From Aeromicrobium massiliense JC14 (GTDB lineage Bacteria > Actinomycetota > Actinomycetes > Propionibacteriales > Nocardioidaceae), in contig NZ_HE978636.1 of assembly GCF_000312105.1 (NCBI RefSeq), forward strand, positions 1,199,141 through 1,263,140: DNA of 64,000 bases, in the 5' to 3' direction. A program made the position numbers and the translations under genes. Below are positions 16,749-26,688 of the stretch, piece after piece (positions within the stretch are counted from its first letter, which is position 1; each line of letters starts with the position of its first letter). The notes beneath the pieces were generated by a model, which saw only the letters and a list, made by a program, of their open reading frames with translations, searched no databases and was not told the origin of the DNA.

Positions 16749-17828
16749 TCAGCGCTCGCCCTTGGGGGAGAAGAAGTACGAGACGAGCCGCGCCGCGAGG
16801 TTCAGCAGCATGACGATGATCAGCAGCACCAGCGCCGCGCCCCACGCCCGCTCGAGCGCGAACTCCGGCGGCACGCCGGGGTTGCGGATCGAGGTGTAGG
16901 CGAAGACCGGCAGGGTGGCCATGCGGCCGTCGGTGAGGTTGAAGTTCACCGAGTCGGTCATGCCGGCGATGATCAGCAGCGGGGCGGTCTCGCCGATGAC
17001 GCGGGCGATGGCCAGCGTCACGCCGGTCACGATGCCGGCCAGCGAGGTGGGCAGCACGACCTTGGTGATGGTGCGCCACTTCGGCACGCCCAGCGCGAAC
17101 GACGCCTCGCGCAGCTCGTTCGGGACGAGCTTGAGCATCTCCTCGCAGGAGCGCACGACCACCGGCACCATGAGCACCGACAGCGCGACCGAGCCGCCGA
17201 TGCCCATGCGGACGCCCTCGCCGAAGAACAGCACGAACAGCGCGTAGGCGAACAGGCCGGCGACGATCGACGGGATGCCGGTCATGACGTCGACCAGGAA
17301 GCGGATCCAGCGGGCCAGGCGTCCGCCCGCGCCGTACTCGACCAGGTAGATGGCGGTGAGCAGGCCGATCGGGACGCTGATGACGGTCGCCGCGCCGGTG
17401 ATCAGCAGGGTGCCGATCAGGGCGTGGTAGATGCCGCCGCCCTCGCCGACGACGTTGCGCATCGAGTAGGTGAAGAACTCCGCGGACAGCACCGGGGCGC
17501 CCTTGGAGATGACCGTCCACAGGATGCTGGCCAGCGGGACGAGGGCCAGCACGAACGCCGAGGACACCAGCACGGTCACCAGGCGGTCGACGGCCTTGCG
17601 GCGTCCCTCGACGGCGGCCGACCAGACCGGCAGCGCCAGCGTGACGACCCAGGCCAGCAGCGCGGCCTGCACGGGCGAGGCGCCCGCGACGTACGCCAGC
17701 ACGGCGGCAGCCAGGGCGACGCCGAGGACGACGCGACCCGCGCCGGCGGGCAGCGAGCGCCCGCGCAGCTGGTCGGCGAGCGACTGCTCGGGACGGGTGC
17801 CCGGCTCGGGGCTGAGGACGGTGCTCAT
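16749..17828 (-). CDS. pstA: Phosphate ABC transporter permease PstA
   Basis: A 359-residue permease subunit of the Pst system. An N-terminal extension of about 55 residues with two extra hydrophobic segments precedes the canonical six-helix MetI-like core. The EAA loop is in LREASFALGVPKWRTITKVVLP. It is longer than the typical 280-300 residue PstA because of this extension, a common actinobacterial variant. Its ATG overlaps the pstC stop by one base. Confidence 0.95.
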   Translation of the reverse strand: MSTVLSPEPGTRPEQSLADQLRGRSLPAGAGRVVLGVALAAAVLAYVAGASPVQAALLAWVVTLALPVWSAAVEGRRKAVDRLVTVLVSSAFVLALVPLASILWTVISKGAPVLSAEFFTYSMRNVVGEGGGIYHALIGTLLITGAATVISVPIGLLTAIYLVEYGAGGRLARWIRFLVDVMTGIPSIVAGLFAYALFVLFFGEGVRMGIGGSVALSVLMVPVVVRSCEEMLKLVPNELREASFALGVPKWRTITKVVLPTSLAGIVTGVTLAIARVIGETAPLLIIAGMTDSVNFNLTDGRMATLPVFAYTSIRNPGVPPEFALERAWGAALVLLIIVMLLNLAARLVSYFFSPKGER

Positions 17829-18769
17829 CAGTTGGCTCCCGAGAAGTCCTTGCGGCGGTCGACGATCGCGCGCGCGGTGAAGTTGACGACGAAGGTGATG
17901 ACGAACAGCACCAGGCCCGAGGCGATGAGGGCGTTGACCGTGAGGCCGCTCGCCTCGCCGAAGCTCAGCGCGATGTTCGCCGCGATCGTGCTGGGGTTGG
18001 TGGAGCTGATCAGGTTGAAGGTCACGACGCCGCTGGCCGACAGGACCATCGCGACGGCCATGGTCTCGCCGAGGGCGCGGCCCAGGCCGAGCATGGCGGC
18101 CGAGACGATGCCGGAGCGGGCGTAGGGGAAGATCGCCATCCGCGCGACCTCCCAGCGGGTGGCGCCGAGCGCGAGCGCGGCCTCCTGGTGCAGGCGCGGC
18201 GTCTGCAGGAAGATCTCGCGGCAGATCGCGGTCATGATCGGCAGGATCATGAGGGCCAGGACGACGCCGACGGTGGCGATCGTGCGTCCGGTCGCGGAGG
18301 CCGGGCCGGCGAACAGCGGGATGAAGCCCAGGTGGGTCTCCAGCCAGGCGTAGGCGGGGGCGAGCCAGCCGGCCAGGACGGCGATGCCCCAGGCGCCGTA
18401 GACGACGCTGGGGACGGCGGCGAGCAGGTCGATGACGTAGCCGAGCGCCGCACCGACCCGGCGCGGCGCGTAGTGCGAGATGAACAGGGCGACGCCGACC
18501 GACAGCGGCAGCGAGATGAGCAGCGCGAGCAGCGCCGACAGCAGCGTGCCGAAGACGAGCGGGGCGACGAACGGCAGGAACGACTCGCCGCTCTTGACCT
18601 CGTCGGGGGACGCGGTGATGCCGGGGATGCCCTCGGTCGTCAGGAAGACGGCCACGCCGGCCAGGACCAGCAGGATGAGCAGGCTGGCTCCGGTGGACAG
18701 GCCGCGGAAGACCTGGTCGCCGGCGCGACGGACCCCACGCGGTCGGCGTGGGGTGGGGGTGGTGGTCAC
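17828..18769 (-). CDS. pstC: Phosphate ABC transporter permease PstC
   Basis: A 313-residue permease subunit. A basic N-terminus precedes six membrane helices; the conserved EAA loop is EAALALGATRWEVARMAIFP, and the PstC-type VPSVVYGAWGI lies near residue 145. It pairs with PstA to form the phosphate channel. It follows pstS after a 76-nt gap containing a hairpin, and its stop overlaps the pstA start. Confidence 0.95.
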   Translation of the reverse strand: MTTTPTPRRPRGVRRAGDQVFRGLSTGASLLILLVLAGVAVFLTTEGIPGITASPDEVKSGESFLPFVAPLVFGTLLSALLALLISLPLSVGVALFISHYAPRRVGAALGYVIDLLAAVPSVVYGAWGIAVLAGWLAPAYAWLETHLGFIPLFAGPASATGRTIATVGVVLALMILPIMTAICREIFLQTPRLHQEAALALGATRWEVARMAIFPYARSGIVSAAMLGLGRALGETMAVAMVLSASGVVTFNLISSTNPSTIAANIALSFGEASGLTVNALIASGLVLFVITFVVNFTARAIVDRRKDFSGAN

Positions 18770-18796
18770 GTGGTGCCTTTCGAGCGGGACTGCGGC

Positions 18797-18838
18797 GGCC
18801 GCCCGGCCGGTCCCCGAGGGGAGCGCGGCCGGGCGGCC
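18797..18838 (-). terminator. Intercistronic hairpin between pstS and pstC
   Basis: A 13-bp GC stem (GGCCGCCCGGCCG at 18797-18809 and its complement at 18826-18838) lies just after pstS. Partial termination or 3'-end protection here would give more PstS binding protein than permease, as is usual for binding-protein operons. Confidence 0.7.
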
Positions 18839-18845
18839 AGGCGGG

Positions 18846-19931
18846 TCAGGAGATCTTCGCGACGATGTCGGCGACCTTCTGGGACACCGACTCCGAGAGC
18901 GGCGCCGAGCCGGCCGCGTCGGCGGCGGCCTTCTGGCCGTCGGTGCCGGTGACGTACTCGAACCAGCCCTTGGCCAGCTCGCCCTGCGCCTCGTCGGCGT
19001 GCTTGAGGCACGTCGCCAGGTAGGAGACCAGGACGATCGGGTAGGTGCCGGCCTCGGTCGTGGTGCGGTTCAGCTCGAAGACCAGCTGGGTGTCGGCGCC
19101 GGTCTCGGCCTCCTCGCTCGCGTCGAGGATCGCCGCGGCGGCCTCGGCGGTGGGCGCGACGTAGTCCTCGCCGACCTTCACCTGGACGGTGCCGAGCTCG
19201 CCGGCCTGGCTGGCGTCGGCGTAGCCGATGGTGCCGCTGCCGTTGCCGACCGCCTGCACGACGCCCGAGGTGCCCTCGGCCGCCTCGCCGCCCTTGACCG
19301 GCCAGGTCTCGACGACGCCGCCCTTCCAGCCGCCCTCGGACGCCTGGTCGAGGTAGTCGGTGAAGTTCTTGGTCGTGCCCGAGTCGTCCGAGCGGTGGAC
19401 CGGCGTGATCTTGGTGGACGGCAGGGTCGCGTCCGGGTTGTCGGCCTTGATCGCCGCGTCGTCCCAGGTGGTGATGGTGCCCTGGAAGATGGCGCCGATC
19501 GTCTTGGCCGACAGCTTCAGGTCCTCGACGCCGTCGAGGTTGTAGATGACGGCGATGGGGGAGACGTACGAGGGGACCTCGACCAGGTCGCTGCCGCACT
19601 TCTGCGCAGCCGCGGTGGTCTCCTCCTCGTCGAAGGCCGAGTCGGTGCCGGCGAACGCGACGCCGCCGGCGATGAACTGCTCGCGGCCACCGCCCGAGCC
19701 GACCGGGTCGTAGTTGACGGTCACGTCCGGGTTGGCGGTCTGGAAGCCCTGCTTCCAGGCGCCGACAGCGGCCTCCTGGGAGCTGGCGCCGGCGCCGTTC
19801 AGGGTGCCGGAAAGCGTCGACTCGGAGTCGGTGTCGCCGGAGGCCTCGTTGCCGGCGCTGCAGGCGCTCAGGCCGAGGGCCAGCGCGAGGGCGGCAGCGG
19901 GGAGGGTGGCGCGGCGCAGGGTGCGGTTCAC
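18846..19931 (-). CDS. pstS: Phosphate-binding lipoprotein PstS
   Basis: A 361-residue substrate-binding lipoprotein anchored on the outer face of the membrane. The lipobox LSAC puts the lipidated Cys at residue 24. Typical phosphate-binding motifs follow: GAGASSQ near residue 48, VNYDPVGSGGGREQF, and PVHRSDDSGTTKNFTDYL. It is the first gene of pstSCAB; a PHO box lies about 80 nt upstream, with a TAGCGT -10-like element at 19974-19979 on the minus strand. Confidence 0.96.
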   Translation of the reverse strand: MNRTLRRATLPAAALALALGLSACSAGNEASGDTDSESTLSGTLNGAGASSQEAAVGAWKQGFQTANPDVTVNYDPVGSGGGREQFIAGGVAFAGTDSAFDEEETTAAAQKCGSDLVEVPSYVSPIAVIYNLDGVEDLKLSAKTIGAIFQGTITTWDDAAIKADNPDATLPSTKITPVHRSDDSGTTKNFTDYLDQASEGGWKGGVVETWPVKGGEAAEGTSGVVQAVGNGSGTIGYADASQAGELGTVQVKVGEDYVAPTAEAAAAILDASEEAETGADTQLVFELNRTTTEAGTYPIVLVSYLATCLKHADEAQGELAKGWFEYVTGTDGQKAAADAAGSAPLSESVSQKVADIVAKIS

Positions 19932-20010
19932 GTCCTGGTTCCTCTTTCGATGTCTGGGGGTCTGACATCCAGGACGCTAGGGACGCCAGGTGTATCGATG
20001 CCCCGTCGCA

Positions 20011-20028
20011 GGTGAACGGAGGGTGAAC
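20011..20028 (-). promoter_or_regulatory. PHO box upstream of pstS
   Basis: Read on the minus strand this is GTTCACC-N4-GTTCACC, two perfect 7-mers with an 11-bp period. It matches the actinobacterial PhoP/RegX3 consensus. The expected binder, RegX3, is encoded at 59930-60610. Confidence 0.9.
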
Positions 20029-20125
20029 CCTGCCCGACGAGTGGCGGCACCCGCTCAGGCCCGCGCGACCGGCCCGTCCGGCCCGGCGTCCCGGGGTGTG
20101 GCGCCTGCCACGTCCCGGACGTGCG

Positions 20126-20158
20126 CGAGCCCGCCGGGCGCGGGGCGCGGCGGGCTCG
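20126..20158 (-). terminator. Terminator after the ppk-mutT1 operon
   Basis: An 11-bp stem (CGAGCCCGCCG at 20126-20136, complement at 20148-20158) lies just downstream of the minus-strand mutT1 stop and upstream of the pstS promoter. Confidence 0.75.
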
Positions 20159-20185
20159 TTCGCTGGGTGTTCACCGGCGGACGGC

Positions 20186-21070
20186 TCAGGTGAGCTCCTC
20201 GACCGCGACGACCCGGCCCTTGCGGTGGTGGACGACGAGCGCCGCGCTGGGCGCCATGCGGGGTCCGTCGACGCCGAGCGCGGCCCAGAGCAGCGGCAGC
20301 GTGGGGCGGTGGGTGCACACGACGGTCGGCTTGCGGCGCTCGAGCAGGGCGTCCACCGAGCGTCCGACCTGGCCGGACGTCGTGTCCTCGCCGAGCCGCT
20401 CGTCGACCTCCAGGAAGGTGCCGAGGGTGTCGGCGTAGGGCTCGACGGTCTGCGTGCACCGCAGGGCGGGGCTGGAGACCACGTGGCGCACGCCGTAGGC
20501 GGCAAGGGCCCCACGCAGGGAGAGCGCCTGCTCGCGCCCGAGGTCGGTGAGCGGGCGGTCCAGGTCGTCGCCCACGAAGTCGTCGCGCTGGACGGCCTTG
20601 CCGTGGCGCACGACCACGAGCGTGCGGGTCTTGTGGGAGCGGTCGATCGCGGCGTCGACGAACCGGTCGAGCACGCGGCGGTCGGTCTCGTGGCTGAGCA
20701 GCGCCTGCGCGGCCTTGGGGGAGACCCACGCGATCTCGTCGACCTCGTCGTTGGGCACGAACGGCTGCTCGCGCCCGACGACCTTGGCCGACCAGTACGA
20801 GACCCGCTTGTGGCCGCCGTTGACGACGTAGCCGACGACGTCCAGCGGGACGCCGAGCCGCACCTGCTGGCCGGTCTCCTCGGCGAGCTCGCGGACGGCG
20901 GTCTCGGCCACCCGCTCGCCGACGTCCGCCTTGCCCTTCGGGAACGACCAGTCGTCGTAGCGCGGGCGGTGGACGACGAGCACCTCCAGGGCGCCCTTGG
21001 TGCCGCCGACCCGGCGGCGCCAGACGACGGCGCCCGCGGCCAGCACGACGGACTCGGGGGAGCTGTTCAT
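20186..21070 (-). CDS. mutT1: MutT1-type Nudix hydrolase fused to a histidine phosphatase
   Basis: A 294-residue two-domain hydrolase. The N-terminal Nudix domain has the complete box GKADVGE-x7-RELAEETG (near residues 45-67); the C-terminal SixA/phosphoglycerate-mutase-like domain has the catalytic RHG (VVVRHGKAV) and a second His in VVCTHRPTLP. The same fusion in mycobacteria (MutT1, Rv2985) hydrolyses 8-oxo-dGTP/8-oxo-GTP and diadenosine polyphosphates and lies beside ppk1, as here. The ATG at 21070 has GAGAGGTG upstream. It sits 20 nt after ppk, in one operon. Confidence 0.92.
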   Translation of the reverse strand: MNSSPESVVLAAGAVVWRRRVGGTKGALEVLVVHRPRYDDWSFPKGKADVGERVAETAVRELAEETGQQVRLGVPLDVVGYVVNGGHKRVSYWSAKVVGREQPFVPNDEVDEIAWVSPKAAQALLSHETDRRVLDRFVDAAIDRSHKTRTLVVVRHGKAVQRDDFVGDDLDRPLTDLGREQALSLRGALAAYGVRHVVSSPALRCTQTVEPYADTLGTFLEVDERLGEDTTSGQVGRSVDALLERRKPTVVCTHRPTLPLLWAALGVDGPRMAPSAALVVHHRKGRVVAVEELT

Positions 21071-21090
21071 GGTCACCTCTCGGGTGGGGT

Positions 21091-23211
21091 TCAGCCGCGG
21101 GGCCGGCGGGCGGCCCGGGCCTTGGCGATGAGCACGTGGTGGGCGTCGCGGGTGCCGACGTGACGCGTCCACGCGCCATCGGGCCCGAGCCGCCAGCTCG
21201 TCGTGTCGTCGGCGGTGAGCAGGTCGAGCAGCTCGCCGAGCTCGGCGACGTGCTCGGCGCTGGGCACCCGCACGAGCACCTCGACGCGGCGGTCGAGGTT
21301 GCGGTGCATGAGGTCGGCCGAGCCGAGCCAGGCTTGCGGCTCGCCGCCGGAGGCGAACCAGAACACGCGGCTGTGCTCCAGGTAGCGGCCGAGCACGCTG
21401 AAGACGCGGATGTTCTCCGACAGCCCGGGCACGCCGGGTCGCAGGGCACAGATGCCGCGCACGACCAGGTCGACGGGCACGCCGGCGCGTGACGCCTCGT
21501 AGAGCGCGTCGATGGTCTCCTCGTCGACGAGCGAGTTCACCTTGAACACGATGCGGGCCGGCCGTCCGGCCCGGTGGTGCTCGACCTCTGCGGCGATGCG
21601 CTCCAGCAGGCCGTCGCGGACACCGGAGGGCGCCACGAGCAGGCGGCGGTAGGACTGGCGCCGGGCGAAGCCGGACAGGTTGTTGAACAGGTCGGTGAGG
21701 TCGGCGGTGATGTCGCGGTCGGCGGTCAGCAGGCCGAGGTCCTCGTAGGCCCGCGCGGTCTTGGGGTTGTAGTTGCCCGTGCCGACGTGGGCGTAGCGGC
21801 GCAGGCCGTCGGGCTCGTCGCGCAGCACGAGGGCCAGCTTGCAGTGGGTCTTGAGCCCGACGACGCCGTAGACGACGTGGCAGCCGGCCCGCTCGAGCTT
21901 GCGTGCCCAGCGGATGTTGGCCTGCTCGTCGAAGCGGGCCTTGATCTCCACCAGGACGAGCACCTGCTTGCCCGACCGGGCCGCGTCGACCAGGGCGTCG
22001 ATGATCGGCGAGTCGCCGGACGTGCGGTAGAGCGTCTGCTTGATCGCCAGCACCTTGGGGTCGGCGGCGGCCTGCTCGATGAACCGCTGGACGCTCGTGG
22101 CGAACGAGTCGTAGGGGTGGTGCACGAGCACGTCGCGCTTGCGCAGCGCGCCGAACAGGTCGGCCGGGCTCGACGTCTCGACCTCGGCGAGGTGGCGGTG
22201 GGTGCGCGGCACGTACGGCTCGTAGTGCAGGCCCGGCCGGTCGAGGTCGGCCACCTGGGCGAGGCCGCGCAGGTCGAGCGGCCCGGGGAGCCGGAAGACC
22301 TCCTCGGCGCGGATGCCGAGCTCGGAGACGAGCAGCTCGAGCACGTCGTGCGAGACGTCCTCCTCGACCTCCAGCCGCACGGGCGGGCCGAAGCGGCGGC
22401 GCAGCAGCTCCTGCTCGAGCGCCTTGAGCAGGTTCTCGGCGTCGTCCTCCTCGACCTCGAGGTCCTCGTTGCGGGTCACGCGGAACAGGTGGTGGTCGAC
22501 GATCTCCATGCCCGGGAAGAGCAGGTCGAGGTGGGCGGCGATCATCTCCTCGAGCGGCAGGTACCGGCCGTCACCGAGGTGGAACCAGCGGTCCAGGATC
22601 GGCGGCACCTTCACCCGGGCGAAGTGCTCCTTGCCGCTCTCGGGGTTGCGGGTGATCAGCGCGAGGTTGAGCGACAGGCCGGAGATGTACGGGAAGGGGT
22701 GCGAGGGGTCGACGGCGAGCGGCGTCAGCACGGGGAACACCCGCTCGCGGTAGACCTCGCCGGCGCGGCTGCGCTCGGCGGCGGTCAGCTCGTCCCAGCG
22801 CAGCAGGTGGATGTCCTCGGCGGCGAGCAGCGGGACGATCGCCGACGCGACCTCGGCGTGCCGGCGCATGAGCACCTGGGCGGCGCGCAGCAGGTCGTCC
22901 AGCACCTGCGAGGGCGGGGCCCCGGCGGCGTTCGGCACTGCGACCCCGGCGGCGATGCGCCGCTTGAGGCCGGCGACGCGGACCATGAAGAACTCGTCCA
23001 GGTTGCTGGCGAAGATCGACAGGAAGCGGACCCGCTCGAGCAGGGGGAGCGTCTCGTCCTCGGCGAGCTCGAGCACGCGGGCGTTGAACGCGAGCCACGA
23101 GAGCTCGCGGTCGAGGAATCGGTCGCGAGGCAGGTCGCTCGCGGCCGGGTCGAAGGGAGGGTCGACGTCGAACTCGTCCGGCGACGCCGCCTCCTCCATG
23201 GCCGCGGACAT
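21091..23211 (-). CDS. ppk: Polyphosphate kinase 1
   Basis: A 706-residue PPK1 that makes polyphosphate from ATP. The domains are in order: N-terminal ([21 protein letters not shown] near residue 35), head, and two phospholipase-D-like catalytic halves. The autophosphorylated His lies in [12 protein letters not shown] and the second catalytic His in [10 protein letters not shown]. An ATG at 23250 is in frame but falls inside a PHO box, so the ATG at 23211, preceded by GGAG, is preferred. Expected to be induced by phosphate starvation and co-transcribed with mutT1. Confidence 0.95.
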   Translation of the reverse strand: MSAAMEEAASPDEFDVDPPFDPAASDLPRDRFLDRELSWLAFNARVLELAEDETLPLLERVRFLSIFASNLDEFFMVRVAGLKRRIAAGVAVPNAAGAPPSQVLDDLLRAAQVLMRRHAEVASAIVPLLAAEDIHLLRWDELTAAERSRAGEVYRERVFPVLTPLAVDPSHPFPYISGLSLNLALITRNPESGKEHFARVKVPPILDRWFHLGDGRYLPLEEMIAAHLDLLFPGMEIVDHHLFRVTRNEDLEVEEDDAENLLKALEQELLRRRFGPPVRLEVEEDVSHDVLELLVSELGIRAEEVFRLPGPLDLRGLAQVADLDRPGLHYEPYVPRTHRHLAEVETSSPADLFGALRKRDVLVHHPYDSFATSVQRFIEQAAADPKVLAIKQTLYRTSGDSPIIDALVDAARSGKQVLVLVEIKARFDEQANIRWARKLERAGCHVVYGVVGLKTHCKLALVLRDEPDGLRRYAHVGTGNYNPKTARAYEDLGLLTADRDITADLTDLFNNLSGFARRQSYRRLLVAPSGVRDGLLERIAAEVEHHRAGRPARIVFKVNSLVDEETIDALYEASRAGVPVDLVVRGICALRPGVPGLSENIRVFSVLGRYLEHSRVFWFASGGEPQAWLGSADLMHRNLDRRVEVLVRVPSAEHVAELGELLDLLTADDTTSWRLGPDGAWTRHVGTRDAHHVLIAKARAARRPRG

Positions 23212-23247
23212 GTCGGCAGTCTCCACGCCCCCACCGTGCCCCAGCAA

Positions 23248-23265
23248 CATGAACGTGGCGTGAAC
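23248..23265 (-). promoter_or_regulatory. PHO box upstream of ppk
   Basis: On the minus strand this reads GTTCACG-N4-GTTCATG: two near-consensus heptamers with an 11-bp period, about 37 nt before the chosen ppk start. It suggests RegX3 control of polyphosphate synthesis. Confidence 0.75.
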
Positions 23266-23298
23266 CCCGCCCCACGCCCAGGCGTCGCCCCTCGTGGG

Positions 23299-24114
23299 TC
23301 AGCGGGTGTAGAGGACGTCCTTGGCGTGGGTGACGAACCCGAGCCGGCGGTAGACGGCCAGCGCGGGGGCGTTGTCGCCCTCGACGTACAGGTCGACGAC
23401 GCGCAGCCCCGACTCCCACAGGTGGCGCAGGCCGCGGGCGGTGAGCGCGGTGCCCAGGCCGCCGCCGTGGCGGTCGGGATCGACGCCGACGACGTAGACC
23501 TCGCCGACGCCGTCCTCGACCTTCGTCCAGTGGAAGCCGATCACCCGGCCGTCGGCCTCGGCGACGAACAGGCCCTCGGGGTCGAACCAGTCGCTGGCCG
23601 CGCGGCGCTCGAAGTCGGCCCGATCCATCGCGCCCTGCTCGGGGTGCGCGGCGAAGGCGCGGGCGTTGACCGCGACGACCGCGTCGACGTCGTCCGGACC
23701 GAACGTGCGGATGGTGACGCCCGCGGGGACGCGCTCGGGCGCCGGGGCCTCAGTCAGCTCCAGGCGCAGCACGAGGAGCGTCCGCTCGGCGCGCAGGCCG
23801 GCGGACGCTGCGAGTGCCTGGGCGGCCGGCAGGTCGCCGTGGGCCCAGAACCGGGCCTCGCCGTCGGCCAGCAGGGCGTCGAGCAGGTCGCGGCCGAGGC
23901 CACGGCGCCGGTGGTCGGGGTGCACGACGAGCTCGACCGGCGCGTCGTCGACGGCGTAGGCGGCAGCCACCACCGCGTCGCCGTCGGTGCGGGTCGCCAG
24001 CACGCGCGGCTCGCGCTGCTCGGCCATCGCCAGGCGCGACGCCTCGTTGAACGGGGCCACGCCGTCGCGGGCGGCGGCGGCGTCGGCCACACGGGCCAGG
24101 TCGGTCGCGGTCAT
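23299..24114 (-). CDS. mshD: Mycothiol synthase MshD
   Basis: A 271-residue acetyltransferase performing the last step of mycothiol synthesis, acetylating Cys-GlcN-Ins. It has two GNAT domains; the C-terminal one has the acetyl-CoA loop DPDRHGGGLGTALT (about residues 205-218) and the N-terminal one the degenerate HPDHRRRGLGRDLL. The YVVGVDP and LYVEGDNAPAL motifs are typical of MshD. Its ATG overlaps the stop of the carboxyltransferase gene by 4 nt (ATGA), so it is co-translated. It follows a glnR-like gene, as in Mycobacterium (Rv0818-Rv0819). Confidence 0.93.
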   Translation of the reverse strand: MTATDLARVADAAAARDGVAPFNEASRLAMAEQREPRVLATRTDGDAVVAAAYAVDDAPVELVVHPDHRRRGLGRDLLDALLADGEARFWAHGDLPAAQALAASAGLRAERTLLVLRLELTEAPAPERVPAGVTIRTFGPDDVDAVVAVNARAFAAHPEQGAMDRADFERRAASDWFDPEGLFVAEADGRVIGFHWTKVEDGVGEVYVVGVDPDRHGGGLGTALTARGLRHLWESGLRVVDLYVEGDNAPALAVYRRLGFVTHAKDVLYTR

Positions 24115-25541
24115 CGGGCCAGCTCCCTCAGCTGTGCGCCGACCTCGGCGGCCACGGCCGACGCGAGGGTCTCGGCGGTGTCGTCGTCGCGCTCGGGCAC
24201 GACGACCTGGACGGTTCCGGCGCGGTGCAGCTCGCGGGCACCGACGCGCTGCGCCTCGGCCATCTGAGCGGCATGGTCGACGTCGCCGTGGACGATGGCG
24301 CTCGCGCCCTCGGGCGGCAGCGGCGACAGCCAGGCGTGCTCGGTGGCGATCGTCCGGTCGGCCGGCAGCAGCGCGAGCGCGCCGCCGCCGCAGCCCTGGC
24401 CGAGCAGCACCGACACCGACGGCACGCGCAGCGTCGACATGTGCGCGATGCAGCGGGCGATCTCGCCGGCGACGGCGCCCTCCTCGGCGGCCGGCGACAG
24501 CTCGGCGCCGGGGGTGTCGATGAACGAGACGAGCGGGAGGCCGAGCTCGTCGGCCAGCCGCATGCCGCGGCGGGCCTCGCGCAGCGCGGCCGGGCCCATC
24601 GGCGTGGCCGGGGTCTGGGTCTTGCGGTCCTGCCCGACGACGACGCACGGGACGCCGTCGAGCCGGGCCAGGGCGACGAGCATGGCGCTGTCGCGCTCGC
24701 CCTCGTCGGTGCCCTGCAGCCGGACGGTGGCCGAGCTCGCGTGGCGCAGCACCTCGCGGACGCCGGCCCGGTGCTCGCCGCGGGTGCGCTGGATCGACTC
24801 CCAGGTGCCGCTCGCGAACCGCGGCTCGTCGGTGCGGCGGGGGAGCGTGGCCGGCTCGACGGGGTCGAGCAGGATGCTCAGCGCCCGGTCGACGACCTCG
24901 GGCAGCTCGTCGGTCAGCACGACCGAGTCGATGATGCCGCGCCGCGACAGGTTCTCGGAGACCTGCACGCCCTGCGGGAACGGGCGTCCGTTGAGCTTCT
25001 CGTAGACCTTGGGGCCGAGGAAGCCGACGAGCGCGCCCGGCTCGGCGACGGTGACGTGGCCGAGCGAGCCCCACGACGCGAACACGCCACCGGTGGTGGG
25101 GTGGCGCAGGTGGACGAGGTAGGCCAGGCCGGCGGCTCGGTGGTCCATGATCGCCCGGGAGATGTCGACCATCCGCACGAACGCCGGGGTGCCCTCCTGC
25201 ATGCGCGTGCCGCCGGACGCGGTGGACGCGAGGATCGGCAGCCCCTCGGCGGTCGCGCGACGCACGGCCGCGACGATGCGCTCGGCGGCGGCCCGGCCGA
25301 TCGAGCCGGCCAGGAACGAGAACTCGTTGACGACGACGGCGACCGGACGTCCGCGGACCGTGCCGCGTCCGGTCAGGACCGACTCGTCCGTGCCGGCCCG
25401 CTCGGCGGCGGCCAGCAGCTCGCGCCGGTAGGCCTCCGGGTGGTGGTCGATGTCGACCGGCGCGTCCCAGGACTCCCAGGAGCCGGGGTCGAGGACGAGG
25501 TCGAGCAGGTCACGGGCGTGGACGCGCTGGGCCACGCTCAC
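24111..25541 (-). CDS. Fused acetyl-CoA carboxylase carboxyltransferase (beta-alpha)
   Basis: A 476-residue single-chain carboxyltransferase. The N-terminal AccD-like half has the crotonase-fold motifs [10 protein letters not shown] and [14 protein letters not shown] (near residues 68-115); the C-terminal AccA-like half has [18 protein letters not shown] and [13 protein letters not shown]. The AccD zinc finger is absent. Similar fused subunits occur in mycobacteria (AccD3 type). It transfers carboxyl from biotin to an acyl-CoA, needing a biotinylated AccA3-type partner not in the window. The GTG start overlaps the glnR stop (GTGA) and its stop overlaps mshD, so all three form one operon. Confidence 0.88.
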   Translation of the reverse strand: MSVAQRVHARDLLDLVLDPGSWESWDAPVDIDHHPEAYRRELLAAAERAGTDESVLTGRGTVRGRPVAVVVNEFSFLAGSIGRAAAERIVAAVRRATAEGLPILASTASGGTRMQEGTPAFVRMVDISRAIMDHRAAGLAYLVHLRHPTTGGVFASWGSLGHVTVAEPGALVGFLGPKVYEKLNGRPFPQGVQVSENLSRRGIIDSVVLTDELPEVVDRALSILLDPVEPATLPRRTDEPRFASGTWESIQRTRGEHRAGVREVLRHASSATVRLQGTDEGERDSAMLVALARLDGVPCVVVGQDRKTQTPATPMGPAALREARRGMRLADELGLPLVSFIDTPGAELSPAAEEGAVAGEIARCIAHMSTLRVPSVSVLLGQGCGGGALALLPADRTIATEHAWLSPLPPEGASAIVHGDVDHAAQMAEAQRVGARELHRAGTVQVVVPERDDDTAETLASAVAAEVGAQLRELAR

Positions 25542-26248
25542 GCCTTCGCGTCGGCCGTGTCCCGCGCGTCGGCCTTGGTGGCGACGAAGCGGTAGCCGAC
25601 GTTGCGCACCGTGCCGATGAGCGTCTCGTTGTCGGCGCCGAGCTTGGCGCGCAGGCGCCGCACGTGGACGTCGACCGTGCGGGTGCCGCCGAAGTAGTCG
25701 TAGCCCCACACCTCCTGCAGCAGCTGCTGGCGGGTGAAGACCCGGCCGGGGTGCTGGGCGAGGAACTTGAGCAGCTCGAACTCCTTGAACGTGAGGTCGA
25801 GCGTGCGGCCCTCGAGCTTGGCCGTGTAGGTGGCCTCGTCGACGACCAGGCCGCTGGTGGAGATCAGGTGCGAGTCCTCGTGGCCGTCGCGGGCCTCGGC
25901 CAGGCGGCCCTGGCTCAGCCGCAGCCGCGCCTCGAGCTCGGCCGGGCCGGCGGTGGTGAGGATGACGTCGTCCATGCCCCAGTCGGCGGCCACGACGGCC
26001 AGGCCGCCCTCGGTGAGGATGAGCACGAGCGGGCACTCGATGCCTGTGGTGCGGATGACCCGGGTGAGGCTGCGCACCTGGGCCAGGTCGTTGCGCCCGT
26101 CGACGAGCACCGCGTCGCACGGTGGCGCGTCCAGCAGGGCGCTCGCCTCCGCGGGCAGGATGCGCACCGAGTGCGGGAGGAGCGCCAGGGCAGGCAGCAC
26201 CTCGGCCGAGGACTGCGTGCTCTTGGTGAGCAGGAGCAGGTGGGACAC
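25538..26248 (-). CDS. glnR: GlnR-like orphan response regulator
   Basis: A 236-residue OmpR-family regulator. The receiver domain lacks the usual acidic pair (it starts [12 protein letters not shown]), though an Asp remains in AVLVDGR; the C-terminal winged helix is intact ([34 protein letters not shown]). Loss of the phosphorylation pocket is typical of actinobacterial GlnR, the global nitrogen regulator, which works unphosphorylated. GTG 26248 is chosen because AGGAGG lies at ideal distance; an ATG at 26275 is less likely. First gene of an operon with the carboxyltransferase and mshD. Confidence 0.88.
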   Translation of the reverse strand: MSHLLLLTKSTQSSAEVLPALALLPHSVRILPAEASALLDAPPCDAVLVDGRNDLAQVRSLTRVIRTTGIECPLVLILTEGGLAVVAADWGMDDVILTTAGPAELEARLRLSQGRLAEARDGHEDSHLISTSGLVVDEATYTAKLEGRTLDLTFKEFELLKFLAQHPGRVFTRQQLLQEVWGYDYFGGTRTVDVHVRRLRAKLGADNETLIGTVRNVGYRFVATKADARDTADAKA

Positions 26249-26348
26249 GGTGCCTCCTTGCCGGACGGGTTTCACCCCGTAAACACGTTGAGGCCGTCAG
26301 CGATCTCTCGATCGCCGCGGCCTCATTGCATGCCTCAGACTAGACCAT

Positions 26349-26642
26349 GTGTCACGACCGTCTCCACAGCGTTACGAGAATGCGAAGCACGTCACAGTCC
26401 GGTACTGGGCCGCGGCGCGGGCCGCTGCGGGCCTGAGCGAGGAGCAGGTGCCGCCCGGCACGCTGGCCGACGTGCTCGACGAGGTGCGGCGCCGGCACGC
26501 CGACCGCGACCGCTTCGCCGAGGTCGTCGCGATGTGCTCGGTGCTGGTCGGTGACACCCCCGTGAACACCCGCGAGCCTGCCTCGGTCGACCTCCCGGCC
26601 GGCGCCACCGTCGAGCTGCTGCCGCCGTTCGCCGGTGGATGA
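26349..26642 (+). CDS. MoaD/ThiS-like sulfur-carrier protein
   Basis: A 97-residue ubiquitin-like protein ending in FAGG; the terminal GG is thiocarboxylated in MoaD/ThiS carriers. VTVRYWAAARAAAGLSEEQV near residue 15 and LLPPFAGG at the end match MoaD, the small subunit of molybdopterin synthase. A MoaE partner is not in the window. The GTG start lies 7 nt after a CAGACT -10-like element, consistent with a leaderless transcript diverging from glnR. It could serve Moco for the MOSC protein, but that is speculative. Confidence 0.85.
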   Translation: MSRPSPQRYENAKHVTVRYWAAARAAAGLSEEQVPPGTLADVLDEVRRRHADRDRFAEVVAMCSVLVGDTPVNTREPASVDLPAGATVELLPPFAGG

Positions 26643-26688
26643 GCGGGTTCGCCCGCGGCGCGCGGGACGCGGCTGAGATCATGCGTCC

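Noticed and set aside
15348..18125. 925-codon plus-strand open frame over the pst genes
   Set aside because: Low-complexity shadow of pit, pstB, pstA and pstC.
23212..23250. ppk start at ATG 23250
   Set aside because: That codon lies in the PHO box and lacks a ribosome-binding site; ATG 23211 has GGAG.
21574..24267. 897-codon plus-strand open frame
   Set aside because: Antisense to ppk and mshD and passes through the ppk PHO box.
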